DNA of 64,000 nucleotides from Candidatus Nitricoxidivorans perseverans (GCA_030246985.1 CP107246.1:808282-872281); one strand, 5' to 3'. Positions 30,407 to 43,589 are shown, counted from the first letter of the stretch. Made by a program: numbers and translations. Notes: generated by a model from the letters alone, not told the origin.

Positions 30407-30754
30407 TCAAGGCAGGCTCCAGAGGACGCGGATCGCCCAGCCGGCGTTGCCGAGAAGGACCAGCGCGGTCATGACGTGCAGGGCGAGGCGAAGGCCCGCC
30501 GGCTTCACGTAGTCCATCCAGATGTTGCGCACGCCGATCCATGCATGCCAGCACAGGCTGACGACGAACAGGAAAGTGGCGAACCGGACGAAGCCGCCGC
30601 CCATCAGGGCGCGCCAGCCCTCGAAGCCGGGGGCGGCGCCGGGCAGTGCCGCAGCCATGAGCGCCGCGTAGGCCGCCATCGCCACGGCGGTGACGCGCTG
30701 CACGAGCCAGTCCATGAGGCCGTAATGGGCGCCGACCACCGTGCGGTTCACCAC
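30407..30754 (-). CDS. sdhD: Succinate dehydrogenase membrane anchor subunit D
   Basis: 115 residues with three membrane helices. The heme-side [14 protein letters not shown] (about 69-82) and C-terminal [14 protein letters not shown] are typical of beta-proteobacterial SdhD. Two adjacent GTG codons at 30754 and 30751 could start it, the second overlapping the sdhC stop. Together with SdhC it anchors SdhAB and forms the quinone and heme b sites. Confidence 0.92.
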   Translation of the reverse strand: MVNRTVVGAHYGLMDWLVQRVTAVAMAAYAALMAAALPGAAPGFEGWRALMGGGFVRFATFLFVVSLCWHAWIGVRNIWMDYVKPAGLRLALHVMTALVLLGNAGWAIRVLWSLP

Positions 30755-31131
30755 AGCCTCGCTCCCAGGACCGCGGTCAGCAGCAGGCTCACGGCCAGGA
30801 CAACCCAGGCCGAGACAAGGGCCTGCGCCTTTTCGACGCCCACATGGATATCCAGCAGCAGCGCCCGGAGGCCCGCGCAGAAATGATGGATGGAAGCCCA
30901 GAGCAGCACGAGCAGGGGCAGCCGGGCGAGAGGGTTGCCGGCAGCCGACCGGACGTCCTCATAGCCCTCCGGGGAGCCCAGCGACAGTTGCAGCGCCCAG
31001 ATCAGAAGGGGCAGCGTCAGGAACAGGCCCGCACCGCTGATCCGATGCAATATCGACAGCACCGCCGGCAGCGGTTGGCGGATTTCGAACAGGTTCAGGT
31101 ACTTCGGCCGCTTCATCGGATCATGATACAT
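30748..31131 (-). CDS. sdhC: Succinate dehydrogenase cytochrome b556 subunit C
   Basis: 127 residues, three membrane helices. The family N terminus [26 protein letters not shown] and the heme-ligand region [16 protein letters not shown] (about 80-95) are present. The ATG at 31131 was chosen over the one at 31116 because GAGGTGG sits 6 bases upstream of it. It is first in the sdhCDABE-gltA-sucAB-lpdA run and diverges from mdh across 45 bases. Confidence 0.93.
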   Translation of the reverse strand: MYHDPMKRPKYLNLFEIRQPLPAVLSILHRISGAGLFLTLPLLIWALQLSLGSPEGYEDVRSAAGNPLARLPLLVLLWASIHHFCAGLRALLLDIHVGVEKAQALVSAWVVLAVSLLLTAVLGARLW

Positions 31132-31176
31132 TTCCGCCCACCTCTTACAACAATCTTTCACGCAGGGAGTTTCCAG
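31132..31176. promoter_or_regulatory. Divergent control region between sdhC and mdh
   Basis: 45 bases separate the two TCA-cycle transcription units, and it must carry or adjoin both promoters. It holds a GGGAG ribosome site for mdh and a GAGGTGG site for sdhC. I could not pick out a convincing -35/-10 pair for either direction. Confidence 0.45.
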
Positions 31177-32156
<980 letters not shown>

Positions 32157-32157
<1 letters not shown>

Positions 32158-33149
32158 TGCCCGCCCCGATCCATCCTTCCGATGTGCTGTACGCCGGCGG
32201 GAAGCCCTTCCCCCGGCTCGCCGCCTGCGAACACTTCGCCGGCAGCGAGAAACTGATCGGGAAATCCATTGAGGCGCAGGACCGGCTCGGGCCGGTCTTC
32301 GACATCACGGCCGACTGCGAGGACGGCGCGCCCGCCGGCCGCGAGCGCGAGCACGCGGAAATGATCGCGGCGGCGATCGGCGGCGACGCCAACCGCCACG
32401 GCCGCATCGGTCTGCGCATCCACGACGTCCGGCACCCCGCCTGGCGCGAGGAACTGGAGATCGTGGTCGGCCGGGCAGGAAAGCGGGTCGCCTACGTCGT
32501 CCTGCCCAAGCCGGAATGCGCCGACGACGCGCTGGTCCAGATTTCCGCGCTGGACGCCCTGCGCATGCAATATGGCGTCGAACGCGAGATTCCCGTCCAT
32601 GTGCTGATCGAGACCCCCGGCGCGCTGCGCGAGGCCTGGCAGATCGCCGCCCTGCCCCATGTCGAATGCCTCGACTTCGGCCTCATGGATTTCGTCAGCG
32701 CCCACCACGGCGCCATCCCCGCCTCGGCCATGCGCTCGCCGGGACAGTTCGAGCATCCGCTCGTCGCGCGCGCCAAGTGCGAGATCGCCGCCGCCGCGCT
32801 CGGCAACGGCGTCGTGCCCAGCCACAACGTCACCACTGAAATCCAGGACACGGAAGTCGTCCGGGCGGACGCCCGCCGGGCGCGCATGGAGTTCGGCTTC
32901 CTGCGCATGTGGAGCATCCATCCGGCCCAGATACAGCCCATCGTCGAGGCCATGCGGCCGGACTTCAGTGAGGTCGCCGAGGCCGCCGCCCTCCTGACCG
33001 CCGCGCAGGACGCGGCCTGGGGCCCGATCCGCCACGAAGGCAAGCTGCATGACCGCGCATCGTTCCGCTACTACTGGGAACTCCTGCAACGCGCGGCTTC
33101 CACCGGCATGGAGATTCCGGCCGACGCACGCGTCCGCTTCTTCTCCTGA
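32157..33149 (+). CDS. CitE-like CoA-ester lyase (HpcH/HpaI aldolase family)
   Basis: 330-residue TIM-barrel lyase. Conserved elements are FDITADCEDGAPAG (about 48), a substrate-arginine region GRIGLRIHD, and the metal ligands in VHVLIETPGALREAW (Glu) and CLDFGLMDFVSAHHG (Asp). This family includes citramalyl-CoA, malyl-CoA and beta-methylmalyl-CoA lyases; the substrate cannot be read from sequence. The position between mdh and citramalate synthase suggests C4/C5 dicarboxylate chemistry, possibly clearing citramalyl-CoA or malyl-CoA. No citD or citF is nearby, so it is not a citrate lyase complex subunit. Confidence 0.8.
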
Positions 33150-33156
33150 ACCTCCG

Positions 33157-34731
33157 ATGGCCCGGATATCGATTTACGACTCCACGTTGCGCGACGGCGC
33201 CCAGGCGCAGGGCATCTCCTATTCGGTCGAGGACAAGCTGAAGATCGTCGAGCGGCTCGACGCGCTCGGCGTGGCCTGGATCGAGGCCGGCAACCCCGGC
33301 TCGAACCCGAAGGACCTCGAATTCTTCGCACGCGCCGGCGCATTGAAGCTGGCCAACGCCCGCCTGATCGCCTTCGGCGCGACGCGCAAGGTCGGCGTCC
33401 GGGTCGAGGACGACGCCAACGTGCAGTCGCTGCTCAATGCCGGCACGCCGGCCGTCGCCATCTTCGGCAAGAGCTGGGACGCCCAGGTCCGCGAGATCCT
33501 GCGCACCACGCCGGAAGAGAACCTCGCCATGATCGGCGACACCGTGCGCCATCTGAAGCGGCAAGGCAAGGAGGTGGTGTTCGACGCCGAGCACTTCTTC
33601 GACGGCTGGAAGGCCAACCCGGACTACGCGCTTTGCACGCTCGAGGCCGCGGACGAGGCCGGCGCCGACTGCCTGTGCCTGTGCGACACCAACGGCGGCA
33701 GCTTTCCGGACGAGATCTTCGACGTCACGCGCGCGGTGCGCGAGCGCCTGCCGGGCGCCGCCATCGGCATCCACTGCCACAACGACGGCGAGATGGCGGT
33801 GGCCAACTCGATCCGCGCCGTGCAGGCCGGCGCCACCCAGGTGCAGGGCACCATCAACGGGCTGGGCGAGCGCTGCGGAAACGCCAACCTGTGCTCGATC
33901 ATCCCCGCGCTGCAACTCAAGCTCGGCCACGAATGCATTCCTCGCGACGCCATGCGCCACCTGACCTCGGTGGCCCGCGCGGTCGCCGAGATCGCCAACA
34001 TGCCCCCAAGCGACAAAGCGCCCTACGTCGGCGGCCACGCGTTCGCCCACAAGGGCGGCATGCACATCGACGCCGTGGTGAAGAACCCGGTGTCCTACGA
34101 ACACATCGACCCGGAGCTCGTCGGCAACAGCCGGCGCGTGCTGATGTCGGAAGTCGCCGGCCGCAGCACGCTGCTCGCGCGCATCAACGCCGTCGATCCG
34201 ACCCTGTCGAAGGATTCGCCCGAGACGCGCCGCATCCTCGACCGCCTCAAGGCGCTGGAGCACGAGGGCTACCAGTTCGAGGCGGCGGAGTCCTCCTTCG
34301 AGCTGGTGGTGCGCAAGATGCTCGGCCGCCACAAGCCCTTCTTCGATCTGGTCGAGTTCAAGGTCATCGTGAACGAGCCGTCCGCCAACGGCGTCAATTC
34401 GTCGGCGATCATCAAGATCCGGGTCGGCGACCGCGAGGAACTGACCGCCGCCGAGGGCGACGGCCCCGTCAACGCGATGGACCGCGCGCTGCGCGCCGCG
34501 CTGGAGTCCTTTTACCCCGCGATCCGCGAGGTGCGGCTGACCGACTACAAGGTGCGCGTGCTCGACTCCGACAAGGCCACCGCCGCCAAGGTGCGCGTCC
34601 TGATCGAATCGGCCGACCACCGCGAAACCTGGACCACCATCGGCGTGTCCACAGACATCATCAACGCATCGAAACAGGCGCTGGTGGATTCACTTGAATA
34701 CAAACTGGCAAGGGAACGGGAACAACCATGA
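33157..34731 (+). CDS. cimA: (R)-citramalate synthase
   Basis: 524-residue DRE-TIM condensing enzyme that joins pyruvate and acetyl-CoA to citramalate. The N terminus [14 protein letters not shown], the metal-site [13 protein letters not shown] (about 204) and the C-terminal regulatory domain are visible. The [11 protein letters not shown] segment and length match the Geobacter-type CimA family better than isopropylmalate synthase LeuA. The ATG at 33157 follows the lyase stop by 7 bases and its stop overlaps leuC (ATGA). Substrate choice should be tested, since CimA and LeuA share the fold. Confidence 0.87.
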   Translation: MARISIYDSTLRDGAQAQGISYSVEDKLKIVERLDALGVAWIEAGNPGSNPKDLEFFARAGALKLANARLIAFGATRKVGVRVEDDANVQSLLNAGTPAVAIFGKSWDAQVREILRTTPEENLAMIGDTVRHLKRQGKEVVFDAEHFFDGWKANPDYALCTLEAADEAGADCLCLCDTNGGSFPDEIFDVTRAVRERLPGAAIGIHCHNDGEMAVANSIRAVQAGATQVQGTINGLGERCGNANLCSIIPALQLKLGHECIPRDAMRHLTSVARAVAEIANMPPSDKAPYVGGHAFAHKGGMHIDAVVKNPVSYEHIDPELVGNSRRVLMSEVAGRSTLLARINAVDPTLSKDSPETRRILDRLKALEHEGYQFEAAESSFELVVRKMLGRHKPFFDLVEFKVIVNEPSANGVNSSAIIKIRVGDREELTAAEGDGPVNAMDRALRAALESFYPAIREVRLTDYKVRVLDSDKATAAKVRVLIESADHRETWTTIGVSTDIINASKQALVDSLEYKLAREREQP

Positions 34732-36143
34732 CCGGCAAGACGCTTTACGACAAACTCTGGGATTCGCACGTCGTCCGCGAGGAGGACGACGGCACCTGCC
34801 TCATCTATATCGACCGGCACCTGATGCACGAGGTGACGAGCCCGCAGGCGTTCGAAGGATTGAGGCTGGCGGGACGCAAGGCGTGGCGCAGCGACTCGAT
34901 CGTCGCCAACCCCGACCACAACACCCCCACCGACCACTGGAACGATCCGGACGGCGGCCTGACCGACCCGATCTCGCGGGCGCAGGTGGAAACGCTCGAC
35001 GCCAACATCAAGGAATTCGGCGCGCTGGCGTATTTCCCGTTCCGGCACGCCAACCAGGGCATCATCCACGTCATCGGCCCGGAGAACGGCACCACGCTGC
35101 CGGGCATGACGGTGGTATGCGGGGATTCGCACACCTCGACGCACGGCGCCTTCGGCGCGCTGGCGCACGGCATCGGCACCTCCGAGGTCGAGCACGTGCT
35201 CGCCACGCAGACGCTGGTGGCCAAGCGCTCGAAGCGCATGCTGGTGAAGGTGGAAGGCAGGCTCGGCACCGGCGTCACCGCCAAGGACGTGGCGCTCGCC
35301 ATTATTGGAAAAATCGGCACGGCCGGCGGCACGGGCTACGCCATCGAGTTCGGCGGCTCGACGATCCGCGACCTCTCCATGGAAGGCCGCATGACCCTTT
35401 GCAATATGGCCATCGAAGCCGGCGCGCGCGCCGGCCTCGTCGCGCCGGACGAAAAAACCTTCGAGTACCTCAAGGGCAGGCAGTTCGCGCCCAAGGGGGC
35501 CGACTGGAACAAGGCCGTCGCCTACTGGAAGACGCTGCAATCCGACGCCGGCGCCAGGTTCGACGCCGTCATCGAACTCGACGCCGCGAAGATCGAGCCG
35601 CAGGTGACCTGGGGCACCTCGCCCGAGCAGGTGCTGCCCATCGGTTCGCGCGTGCCCGATCCCGCGAAGGAAGCCGATGCGCAGAAGCGCGCCGGCATCG
35701 AGCGCGCCCTGCAATACATGGGCCTCAAGGCCGGCACGCCGATCAGCGAAATCCGGGTCGACAAGGTGTTCATCGGCTCGTGCACCAACTCGCGCATCGA
35801 GGACCTGCGCGCCGCCGCGAAGGTCGCCAAGGACAGGAAGAAGGCCGCCTCTGTCCGCCAGGTGCTCGTGGTGCCCGGCTCCGGTATCGTCAAGCGCCAG
35901 GCCGAAGCCGAAGGCCTCGACAAGGTGTTCATCGACGCCGGCTTCGAGTGGCGCGAGCCGGGTTGCTCGATGTGCCTGGCCATGAACGCCGACCGCCTCT
36001 CGCCCGGCGAGCGCTGCGCCTCGACCTCGAACCGCAACTTCGAGGGCCGACAGGGCGCCGGCGGCCGCACCCACCTCGTCAGCCCGGAGATGGCCGCCGC
36101 CGCCGCCATCGCCGGCCACTTCGTCGACATCAGGAATTTCTGA
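34728..36143 (+). CDS. leuC: Isopropylmalate/citramalate isomerase large subunit
   Basis: 471-residue aconitase-family protein with a [4Fe-4S] cluster. Ligand cysteines are visible in [13 protein letters not shown] (about 350) and [11 protein letters not shown] (about 412 and 415). The catalytic [33 protein letters not shown] block is intact. With LeuD it isomerises 2-isopropylmalate and also citramalate, the reaction needed by the enzyme encoded just upstream. Confidence 0.95.
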   Translation: MTGKTLYDKLWDSHVVREEDDGTCLIYIDRHLMHEVTSPQAFEGLRLAGRKAWRSDSIVANPDHNTPTDHWNDPDGGLTDPISRAQVETLDANIKEFGALAYFPFRHANQGIIHVIGPENGTTLPGMTVVCGDSHTSTHGAFGALAHGIGTSEVEHVLATQTLVAKRSKRMLVKVEGRLGTGVTAKDVALAIIGKIGTAGGTGYAIEFGGSTIRDLSMEGRMTLCNMAIEAGARAGLVAPDEKTFEYLKGRQFAPKGADWNKAVAYWKTLQSDAGARFDAVIELDAAKIEPQVTWGTSPEQVLPIGSRVPDPAKEADAQKRAGIERALQYMGLKAGTPISEIRVDKVFIGSCTNSRIEDLRAAAKVAKDRKKAASVRQVLVVPGSGIVKRQAEAEGLDKVFIDAGFEWREPGCSMCLAMNADRLSPGERCASTSNRNFEGRQGAGGRTHLVSPEMAAAAAIAGHFVDIRNF

Positions 36144-36145
36144 CC

Positions 36146-36784
36146 ATGAAAGCATTCACCCAGCTCGACGGCCTCGTCTGCCCGCTCGACCGCGCCAACG
36201 TCGACACCGACGCCATCATCCCCAAGCAGTTCCTGAAGTCGATCAAGCGCTCCGGCTTCGGGCCGTATCTCTTCGACGAATGGCGCTACGCCGACGTCGG
36301 CCAGCCCGGCATGGACTGCGCCCACCGGCCGCTGAAGAAGGACTTCGTCCTCAACCAGAAACGTTATCAAGGCGCGCAGGTGCTGCTCGCCCGCGACAAC
36401 TTCGGCTGCGGCTCCAGCCGCGAGCACGCGCCGTGGGCCATCGAGGACTACGGCTTCCGCGTCGTCATCGCGCCCTCCTTCGCCGACATCTTCTTTTCCA
36501 ACTGCTACAAGAACGGCATCCTGCCGATCGTCGCCTCGGCGGAGATCGTCGACCAGCTGTTCCGCGAATGCGCCGCGAAGAAGGGTTACAGGCTGCGCGT
36601 CGACCTGGAGACCCAGACCGTGCGCAACCCGGCCGGCGAGTGGTTCGGCTTCGACATCACGCCGCACCGCAAACACTGCCTGCTCAACGGCCTCGATGAA
36701 ATCGGCCTGACGCTGCAACACGCCGACGAGATCAAGGCCTTCGAGGCGAAGCACAAGGCCGCGCAGCCCTGGCTGTTTGGTTGA
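36146..36784 (+). CDS. leuD: Isopropylmalate/citramalate isomerase small subunit
   Basis: 212-residue swivel-domain partner of Leu[18 protein letters not shown] at the N terminus and [15 protein letters not shown] (about 85) are diagnostic. It begins 2 bases after leuC. No leuB follows; 3-isopropylmalate dehydrogenase must be encoded outside the window. Confidence 0.95.
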   Translation: MKAFTQLDGLVCPLDRANVDTDAIIPKQFLKSIKRSGFGPYLFDEWRYADVGQPGMDCAHRPLKKDFVLNQKRYQGAQVLLARDNFGCGSSREHAPWAIEDYGFRVVIAPSFADIFFSNCYKNGILPIVASAEIVDQLFRECAAKKGYRLRVDLETQTVRNPAGEWFGFDITPHRKHCLLNGLDEIGLTLQHADEIKAFEAKHKAAQPWLFG

Positions 36785-36914
36785 AAAAGCGATGAGCGAC
36801 CTGGCTGCGGCTCGGAATATACCTATGAAGACGACGGTCCCGCGCTGCCGAACGGAATGATCAACTCCCGGGGGAAGGGCGCGCCGGCACCGCCGGCGGC
36901 CTTGCGTAATCGAA
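36785..36914. other. Intergenic gap between convergent leuD and hldD, with a small hairpin
   Basis: 130 bases. A perfect 7-base-pair hairpin (CGCCGGC, loop ACC, GCCGGCG) lies at 36882-36898 but has no U-run on either strand, so termination here is unproven. A 22-codon frame starting at 36792 has no recognisable similarity. Confidence 0.3.
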
Positions 36915-37910
36915 TCATTTCCCTCCTGCCAACTGCCGCACGTATTCCGCCACCCCCTGCGCCACCGTGGCGAATTCATCCTTGTAGCCGGCGGCGCGAA
37001 GGGCGGCGATGTCGGCCTGGGTGAAGCTCTGGTACTTGCCCTTGAGCGCGTCGGGAAAATCGATGTATTCGACGATGCCCTGGGCGACCATGTCGGCCAG
37101 CGACAGCGCCGGTTTGCCTTCGATGGCGCGGCAGGCGTTGACGGTCGACGTTGCCACGTCGTTGAACGGCTGGGCGCGGCCGGTGCCGAGGTTGAAGATG
37201 CCCGACTTCTCCGGATGGTCGAGGAAGTGCAGATTGACCTTCACCACGTCGCCGACGAAGACGAAGTCGCGGCTCTGCCCGCCGTTGGCATAGCCGTCGC
37301 AGCCCTCGAAGAGCTTCACCCTGCCGTTCTCGCGGTACTGGTTGAAGTGGTGGAAGGCGACCGAGGCCATGCGGCCCTTGTGCTGCTCGCGCGGGCCGTA
37401 GACGTTGAAGTAGCGGAAGCCGACGACCTGCGAGTTCGCCTCCGACAGGCGGCGGCGCACGACCTGGTCGAACAGGAACTTCGAATAGCCGTAGACGTTG
37501 AGCGGCGCCTCGTGCGCCCGATCCTCCCGGAACACGCGGCCCGCGCCATAGACGGAGGCGCTGGAGGCGTAGAGGAAGGGCGTTTCCTGATCGAGGCAGA
37601 AGTCGAGCAGCGCGAGGGAGTAGCGGTAGTTGTTCTCCATCATGTAGCGGCCGTCGGTTTCCATGGTGTCGGAGCAGGCGCCCTCGTGGAAGAGGGCCTC
37701 GACGGCGCCGTCGAAGTAGCCTTCCTCGACCAGTTGCATGAACTCCTGCTTGTCCAGGTAGTCGGCGATCTCGCAGTCGACGAGGTTCCTGAACTTGTCG
37801 GCCTTCCTGAGGTTGTCGACGGCGACGATGTTCGAAACGCCGCGGTCGTTGAGGGCCTTGACGATGTTGGCGCCGATGAACCCGCAGGCGCCGGTGACGA
37901 TGGTATACAT
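36915..37910 (-). CDS. hldD: ADP-L-glycero-D-manno-heptose 6-epimerase
   Basis: 331-residue short-chain dehydrogenase-type epimerase that makes ADP-L-glycero-D-manno-heptose for the LPS inner core. NADP site [16 protein letters not shown] at the N terminus; catalytic YxxxK in [12 protein letters not shown] (about 138-149); SSASVYGAG (about 115). It begins 3 bases after the heptose kinase stop. Confidence 0.95.
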   Translation of the reverse strand: MYTIVTGACGFIGANIVKALNDRGVSNIVAVDNLRKADKFRNLVDCEIADYLDKQEFMQLVEEGYFDGAVEALFHEGACSDTMETDGRYMMENNYRYSLALLDFCLDQETPFLYASSASVYGAGRVFREDRAHEAPLNVYGYSKFLFDQVVRRRLSEANSQVVGFRYFNVYGPREQHKGRMASVAFHHFNQYRENGRVKLFEGCDGYANGGQSRDFVFVGDVVKVNLHFLDHPEKSGIFNLGTGRAQPFNDVATSTVNACRAIEGKPALSLADMVAQGIVEYIDFPDALKGKYQSFTQADIAALRAAGYKDEFATVAQGVAEYVRQLAGGK

Positions 37911-37913
37911 GGA

Positions 37914-38843
37914 TCAGCCTCTCAATTCATCAAGCGTGCAGGTGGCGGTGCCGAGCTTGCCGACGACGACGCCGGCGGCCCTGTTGGCGACGCGCATGGC
38001 GGTGGCGATATCGAGGCCGCTGGCCATCATGACGGCCATGGCGGCGATGACGGTGTCGCCGGCTCCGGAGACGTCGAACACCTCGCGCGCCTGGGCGGGT
38101 TCGTGGGTCGTGCCGGCGGCATCGAACAGGGTCATGCCCTCCTCGGAGCGCGTGAGCAGCAGCGCGGAAAGATCGAGCCCGGCGCGCAGTTTCCCGACTC
38201 GCGCGGCAAGGTCGTCCTCGCCCGTCCAGCGCCCCACGACCTCGCGCAGCTCCGCGCGGTTGGGCGTGACGAGGCTGGCGCCGGCGTAGCGGGCGTAGTC
38301 ATCGCCCTTGGGGTCGACGAGCACGGGCTTTCCGACGGCCCGCGCCAGCCGGATCATCCCGGCGATGTGGGCCAGCCCGCCCTTGCCGTAGTCGGACAGG
38401 ATCACGACGTCGCAGTCCGGGAGGCGCTGCTCGTATTCGGCAAGCTTCGCGCGCAGCACCTCGTGGGCGGGGCAGTTCTCGAAGTCGATGCGCAGCAGTT
38501 GCTGCTGGCGCGCCACGGCCCGCAGCTTGACGGTGGTGGCCAGCCCCGCGTCCTCGTGCAGGCTGGCGTCGATGTTCGAGGCGGCCAGCAGACGCGCCAG
38601 CGCCGCGCCGGCCTCGTCGGCGCCGACCACCGACAGCAGCGCCACGCGGGCGCCCAGCGCCGCGCAGTTGCGCGCCACGTTGGCGGCGCCGCCGGGCCGC
38701 TCCTCGACCCGCTCGACCTTGATGACGGGCACCGGCGCCTCCGGCGAAATGCGCGACACTTCGCCGAACCAGTAGCGGTCCAGCATCACGTCGCCGACGA
38801 CGAGGATGCGGGCCTTGGAAGTATCCGGCAGGTTCATGGTCAT
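37914..38843 (-). CDS. hldE1: D-glycero-beta-D-manno-heptose-7-phosphate kinase (kinase domain only)
   Basis: 309-residue PfkB-family kinase. The [16 protein letters not shown] start and the C-terminal anion hole [15 protein letters not shown] (about 254) are clear. Unlike E. coli HldE it has no nucleotidyltransferase half, so an HldC-type enzyme should be encoded elsewhere. It overlaps ugd by 4 bases and supplies the pathway completed by HldD next to it. Confidence 0.92.
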   Translation of the reverse strand: MTMNLPDTSKARILVVGDVMLDRYWFGEVSRISPEAPVPVIKVERVEERPGGAANVARNCAALGARVALLSVVGADEAGAALARLLAASNIDASLHEDAGLATTVKLRAVARQQQLLRIDFENCPAHEVLRAKLAEYEQRLPDCDVVILSDYGKGGLAHIAGMIRLARAVGKPVLVDPKGDDYARYAGASLVTPNRAELREVVGRWTGEDDLAARVGKLRAGLDLSALLLTRSEEGMTLFDAAGTTHEPAQAREVFDVSGAGDTVIAAMAVMMASGLDIATAMRVANRAAGVVVGKLGTATCTLDELRG

Positions 38844-40165
38844 GGACGTCCGATGCAGAAGTACTCAATGCCGGCCGCGCGTGGCACCGCCGGATCGTAG
38901 AGATTGCGGCCGTCGAAGATCGCCGGCTGCTTCAGCTTCGCCCTGATGGCAGTGAAATCGGGGCTGCGGAATTCCTTCCATTCGGTGACGATGGCCAGCG
39001 CGTCGGCGTCTTCCAGCGCGGCCATCGGCGAATCGGCGAAGGCGACGCGCGCGTCCGTCCCCAGCACGCGCCGCGCCTCGTCCATGGCCACCGGATCGTA
39101 GGCCGTCACTTCGGCACCCGCGGCCAGCAGGTCGGCGATCAGGGCGCGGCTGGAAGCCTCGCGCATATCGTCGGTGTTGGGCTTGAAGGCCAGCCCCCAG
39201 ACGGCGAAGCGCCTGCCCGCGAGGTTGTCGCCGAATCTTGCCCTGATCTTCGCACCCAGGACGTGCTTCTGGGCGTCGTTGGCCGCCTCGACGGCATCGA
39301 GCACCTTGAGGTCGATGCACGCGTCGACGCGCGCGGTGCGCCGCAGCGCCTGGACGTCCTTGGGAAAACAGGAGCCACCGTAGCCGCAGCCGGGATAGAG
39401 GAAGTGGTAGCCGATGCGCGGATCGGAACCGATGCCCTGGCGCACCAGCTCGATGTCGGCGCCGAGTTTCTCGGCAAGGTTGGCCAGCTCGTTCATGAAG
39501 CTGATGCGCGTGGCGAGCATGGCGTTGGCGGCGTACTTGGTCAGCTCGGCCGAGCGAACGTCCATGACGATCAGGCGCTCGTGATTGCGCTGGAAGGGAG
39601 CGTAAATCTGGCGCATCAGGTCGACGGCGCGGTCGTCGTCCGCGCCGACGATGATGCGGTCTGGCTTCATGAAGTCCTCGACCGCCGCGCCTTCCTTGAG
39701 GAATTCCGGGTTGGAGGCGACGCTGACGTCGATGGCGGCGCCGCGCGCGGCCAGTTCCTGCCGAATCGCGTCGCGCACCGTGTCGGCGGTGCCGACGGGC
39801 ACGGTGGATTTGTCGACGATCACCTTGTAGCCGTCCATGTGGCGGCCGATGGCGCGCGCGGCGGCGACGACGTATTGCAGGTCGGCGGAGCCGTCCTCGT
39901 CGGGTGGCGTGCCGACGGCGATGAACTGGACCACGCCGTGGGCGACCGCCTCCTTGACGTCCGTCGTGAAGCGCAGGCGGCCCGCGGCGCGATTTCTGGC
40001 CACCATCTCCTCGAGACCCGGCTCGTGGATGGGAATGCCGCCCTCGTTGAGGGTTCGGATCTTGTCGGCGTCGACGTCGAGGCAGAGCACGTCGTTACCG
40101 ACTTCGGCCAGGCAGGTGCCGGAAACCAGGCCGACGTAACCGGTGCCGATCACGGTGATTTTCAT
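38840..40165 (-). CDS. ugd: UDP-glucose 6-dehydrogenase
   Basis: 441 residues; oxidises UDP-glucose to UDP-glucuronate for surface polysaccharides. NAD site [19 protein letters not shown] at the N terminus and the catalytic Cys in [18 protein letters not shown] (about 262). The C-terminal UDP-binding domain has [13 protein letters not shown]. Its start overlaps the lapB stop. Confidence 0.95.
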   Translation of the reverse strand: MKITVIGTGYVGLVSGTCLAEVGNDVLCLDVDADKIRTLNEGGIPIHEPGLEEMVARNRAAGRLRFTTDVKEAVAHGVVQFIAVGTPPDEDGSADLQYVVAAARAIGRHMDGYKVIVDKSTVPVGTADTVRDAIRQELAARGAAIDVSVASNPEFLKEGAAVEDFMKPDRIIVGADDDRAVDLMRQIYAPFQRNHERLIVMDVRSAELTKYAANAMLATRISFMNELANLAEKLGADIELVRQGIGSDPRIGYHFLYPGCGYGGSCFPKDVQALRRTARVDACIDLKVLDAVEAANDAQKHVLGAKIRARFGDNLAGRRFAVWGLAFKPNTDDMREASSRALIADLLAAGAEVTAYDPVAMDEARRVLGTDARVAFADSPMAALEDADALAIVTEWKEFRSPDFTAIRAKLKQPAIFDGRNLYDPAVPRAAGIEYFCIGRP

Positions 40166-41355
40166 GGGTTCAGGTCAAACTCTTCGGTCCGTTTTGGGGG
40201 ATAGGTTTCCCAGCCGCCGCAAGCCGGGCAGCGCCAGTGGAATTGGCGCGCCTTGAAGCCGCAGTTGTCGCAGCGGTAGCGGGCGACGCGGCGCGTGTGG
40301 TTATGGATGAGATTCTTGACGAGTTCGAGGTCGGCGCGCCGCTCAGGCGGCGCCACCATGACCTGGGCCTCCAGCAGCTTGTCGAGGCCGAGCAGCGTCG
40401 GATTGCGGCGAAGCTCGTCGCGTACGAGCTTGTAGGCGGCCTCGGCGCCATTGGAAGAAAGCTCCGACAGGAAGACGGCGTCGAGCAGGTCGAGCGAGGG
40501 ATGGCGCTCCATGTAACCGCGCAGCAGCTGGGCGCCTTGCCGCTCCCGACCCAGCTTTCGGTGGGCTTCCATCAGCTTGTCGGCCACCAGCGCGACATAG
40601 ACCGGGTTCTGCTGCTCGACGCGGTTCCAGGCCTCGATGGCTTCCTCCACCCGGCCTTCGCTCTCGGCCAGGTCGCCCAGGAGGATGGTGGCGCGCACGC
40701 ATTTCCGATTGACCGCCACGGCCTCGTCGAGCTGGCGGCGCGCCTCCTCCGGGCGTCCGTGCAGGATTTCGTTGGACGCCAGTTCGCAATGGAACTCGGC
40801 AATCCCGGCCTGCCAGAGGTGATCGGCATGGTCGGGCATGGCGGAGGCCTCGTCGATGGCCTTGGCCCATTCCTTCTCCTGCTGGTAGATTTCAAGCAGG
40901 CACTTCCGAGCCTCTTCGTCGCGCACGGTTCCGCGCAGCTTGAGGAAGATGTCCTCGGCGCGGTCGAGCAGGCCGGCCTTCAGGTAATCCTGTCCCAGCT
41001 CGGACAACGCATGCAGGCGCTGGTCGTCCCTCAGCTGCTCCTGCGTGCCGTCACGCTCGATCAGGTTCTGGTGAACCCGGATGGCGCGGTCGGTTTCGCC
41101 GCGGCGGCGGAACAGGCTGCCCAGGGCGAAGTGCAGCTCGATGGTTTCGGGATCGACCTTCGCCGCTTCCAGGAAGGCCTCGATGGCCTTGTCGGGCTGT
41201 TCATTGAGCAGGAAGTTGAGGCCCCTGAAGTAGGAACGGGGCAATGCCCGAGACTCGCGCAGCAGGGACGTGAGATCGACGCGGGCGGCGACCCAGCCCA
41301 GTCCGAAAAATACGGGCAGGACCAGGAGCCACCAGAGCTCGATTTCAACGGTCAT
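40162..41355 (-). CDS. lapB: LPS assembly protein LapB (YciM)
   Basis: 397 residues. One N-terminal membrane helix (about 5-22) is followed by TPR repeats through about residue 340 and a rubredoxin-like metal site at the C terminus, [23 protein letters not shown]. In E. coli LapB works with FtsH to control LpxC turnover and so LPS synthesis. It fits the adjoining heptose and UDP-sugar genes. It overlaps lapA by 11 bases. Confidence 0.94.
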   Translation of the reverse strand: MTVEIELWWLLVLPVFFGLGWVAARVDLTSLLRESRALPRSYFRGLNFLLNEQPDKAIEAFLEAAKVDPETIELHFALGSLFRRRGETDRAIRVHQNLIERDGTQEQLRDDQRLHALSELGQDYLKAGLLDRAEDIFLKLRGTVRDEEARKCLLEIYQQEKEWAKAIDEASAMPDHADHLWQAGIAEFHCELASNEILHGRPEEARRQLDEAVAVNRKCVRATILLGDLAESEGRVEEAIEAWNRVEQQNPVYVALVADKLMEAHRKLGRERQGAQLLRGYMERHPSLDLLDAVFLSELSSNGAEAAYKLVRDELRRNPTLLGLDKLLEAQVMVAPPERRADLELVKNLIHNHTRRVARYRCDNCGFKARQFHWRCPACGGWETYPPKRTEEFDLNP

Positions 41356-41560
41356 GCCGCCGGCGAATCCGCGAGGTCAGTGCGATGGTCAGGCCAACGA
41401 CGGCGCCCGCCGCAAAGGCGCCCAGCAATACCAGCGACAGCGGCGCCTGCCAGGACTGGTCGAGATAGAAACGCAGCTCGACCGAATCGCCATTCTTGAC
41501 CGCCAGTCCGAAGAGGGTGACGAAGACCGCGCCACGCAGCAGCCAGACCAATAACTTCAT
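41345..41560 (-). CDS. lapA: LapA domain membrane protein
   Basis: 71 residues with two membrane helices (about 5-20 and 40-62) and the LapA/DUF1049 pattern NGDSVELRFYLDQSWQAPLSLVLLGAF. It is the usual partner gene of lapB. The ATG overlaps the ihfB stop in TAATG. Confidence 0.9.
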   Translation of the reverse strand: MKLLVWLLRGAVFVTLFGLAVKNGDSVELRFYLDQSWQAPLSLVLLGAFAAGAVVGLTIALTSRIRRRHDR

Positions 41561-41847
41561 TATGCCGACGGCTGGTCAACTCGTTCGCGCAATTCCTTGC
41601 CGGCCTTGAAGTGCGGCACGTACTTGGCGGGCACCTGCACCTTCTCGCCCGACTTCGGATTTCGTCCGATGCGCGGCGGCCGGTAGTTGAGCGCGAAACT
41701 GCCGAAGCCGCGGATCTCGATGCGATCGCCGCGCGCGAGCGCGGCGGTCATGGCATCGAGAATGACCTTGACCGCGAAGTCAGCATCCTTACTCACCAGC
41801 TGCGGAAAACGCCCCGCAAGCCGGGCGATCAGTTCGGATTTGGTCAT
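41560..41847 (-). CDS. ihfB: Integration host factor beta subunit
   Basis: 95-residue HU/IHF-fold DNA-bending protein. [17 protein letters not shown] at the start and the DNA-intercalating arm [27 protein letters not shown] are conserved. The ATG at 41847 gives the standard length. It follows rpsA, as in many Gram-negative bacteria, after 23 bases. Confidence 0.95.
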   Translation of the reverse strand: MTKSELIARLAGRFPQLVSKDADFAVKVILDAMTAALARGDRIEIRGFGSFALNYRPPRIGRNPKSGEKVQVPAKYVPHFKAGKELRERVDQPSA

Positions 41848-41870
41848 GACGTATCCCGCCGGACTCTTTA

Positions 41871-43589
41871 TTACTGCTGGTTCAGTTTGGCCTTGAGCAG
41901 AGCCCCCAGATTGGTGGTGCCGCTGGAAGCGCCGCTGTCGGAGGCCAGCTTCTGCATCGCCTCGGTCTGCTCGGCCTGATCCTTGGCCTTGATCGAGAGG
42001 TTGATCGAGCGGGACTTGCGGTCCACGTTGATGATCATCGCCTCGACCTCGTCGCCTTCCTTCAGCAGCGAACGAAGGTCCTCGATGCGCTCGCGGGAAG
42101 CCTCGGAAACACGCAGGTAGCCTTCCATGTCGCCGCCCAGGTCGACCACGGCGCCCTTGGCGTCGACGCTCTTCACCGTGCCGCGAACGACGCTGTTCTT
42201 GTCGTGGGTGGCGATGTAGTTGGTGAAGGGGTCGCCTTCGAGCTGCTTGATGCCCAGGGAGATGCGCTCCTTCTCGACGTCGATGGACAGCACCACGGCT
42301 TCGACTTCGTCGCCCTTCTTGTAGTTCTGCTTGGCTTCCTCGCCGGTGGAGGACCAGGACAGGTCGGACAGGTGCACCAGGCCGTCGATGCCGCCGGGCA
42401 GGCCGATGAAGATGCCGAAGTCGGTGATCGACTTGATGGCGCCGCACACCTTGTCGCCCTTCTTGTGATTCACCGCGAAGTCGTCCCACGGATTCGACTG
42501 GCACTGCTTCATGCCCAGGGAGATGCGGCGGCGCTCCTCGTCGATCTCGAGGATCATCACCTCGACCTCGTCGCCCAGTTGGACGACCTTGGTCGGGTGG
42601 ATGTTCTTGTTGGTCCAGTCCATCTCGGAAACGTGCACCAGGCCCTCGATGCCCTGCTCGATCTCGACGAAGGCGCCGTAATCGGTCAGGTTGGTCACCT
42701 TGCCGAACAGGCGCGTGCCCTGCGGGTAGCGGCGGGCGATGCCCATCCACGGATCGTCGCCGAGCTGCTTCATGCCCAGGGAGACGCGGTTCTTCTCCTG
42801 ATCGAACTTGAGCACTTTCGCGGTGACCTCGTCGCCGACGTTGAGCACTTCCGACGGATGGCGCACGCGGCGCCAGGCCAGATCGGTGATGTGCAGCAGG
42901 CCGTCGATGCCGCCGAGGTCCACGAACGCGCCGTAGTCGGTGATGTTCTTGACAATGCCTTTGACGACGGTGCCTTCCTGGAGGTTTTCCAGCAGCTTCT
43001 GGCGCTCCTCGCCCATATTGGCTTCGAGCACGGCGCGGCGGGAGAGCACGACGTTGTTGCGCTTTCGGTCGAGCTTGATGACCCTGAACTCGAATTCCTT
43101 GCCCTCGAAGGGCGTGGTGTCCTTGACCGGCCGGGTGTCCACCAGGGAGCCGGGCAGGAAGGCGCGGATGCCGTTGGCCATGACCGTCAGGCCGCCCTTC
43201 ACCTTGCCGGTGATCATGCCCTTGACGAGGATGCCGTCGGTCAACGCCTTGTCGAGATCGTTCCATGCGGCGATGCGCTTGGCCTTGTCGCGGCTCAAAC
43301 GGGTCTCGCCGTAGCCGTCCTCGAGCATCTCGATGGCGACCTGCACAAAATCGCCAGGCTTGGCTTCGATTTCACCGCGGTCGTTCTTGAACTCCTCGGA
43401 CGCGATGAAGGATTCGGATTTGAGTCCGGCGTTGACGACCACGAAGTTCTGGTCGACGCGGACGACTTCGGCCGTGATGACTTCGCCGGCGCGCATTTCC
43501 TGGCGCTGGAGGCTTTCCTCGAAGAGGGCGGCGAAACTTTCCATGGCGCTTTTTTCAGCGGGGACGGCGACGGCAGCGGTAGCAGACAT
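41871..43589 (-). CDS. rpsA: 30S ribosomal protein S1
   Basis: 572 residues with six S1 (OB-fold) repeats; the first two bind the ribosome and the rest bind mRNA. The repeat markers [29 protein letters not shown] and [19 protein letters not shown] are evident. The ATG at 43589 is preferred; a GTG at 43595 is in frame. As in E. coli there is no strong Shine-Dalgarno sequence, and the start is just below small hairpins, consistent with S1 autoregulation. Confidence 0.96.
   Translation of the reverse strand: MSATAAVAVPAEKSAMESFAALFEESLQRQEMRAGEVITAEVVRVDQNFVVVNAGLKSESFIASEEFKNDRGEIEAKPGDFVQVAIEMLEDGYGETRLSRDKAKRIAAWNDLDKALTDGILVKGMITGKVKGGLTVMANGIRAFLPGSLVDTRPVKDTTPFEGKEFEFRVIKLDRKRNNVVLSRRAVLEANMGEERQKLLENLQEGTVVKGIVKNITDYGAFVDLGGIDGLLHITDLAWRRVRHPSEVLNVGDEVTAKVLKFDQEKNRVSLGMKQLGDDPWMGIARRYPQGTRLFGKVTNLTDYGAFVEIEQGIEGLVHVSEMDWTNKNIHPTKVVQLGDEVEVMILEIDEERRRISLGMKQCQSNPWDDFAVNHKKGDKVCGAIKSITDFGIFIGLPGGIDGLVHLSDLSWSSTGEEAKQNYKKGDEVEAVVLSIDVEKERISLGIKQLEGDPFTNYIATHDKNSVVRGTVKSVDAKGAVVDLGGDMEGYLRVSEASRERIEDLRSLLKEGDEVEAMIINVDRKSRSINLSIKAKDQAEQTEAMQKLASDSGASSGTTNLGALLKAKLNQQ

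Noticed and set aside
36882-36898. Terminator between leuD and hldD.
   Set aside because: A perfect hairpin is present but neither strand has a U-run after it.
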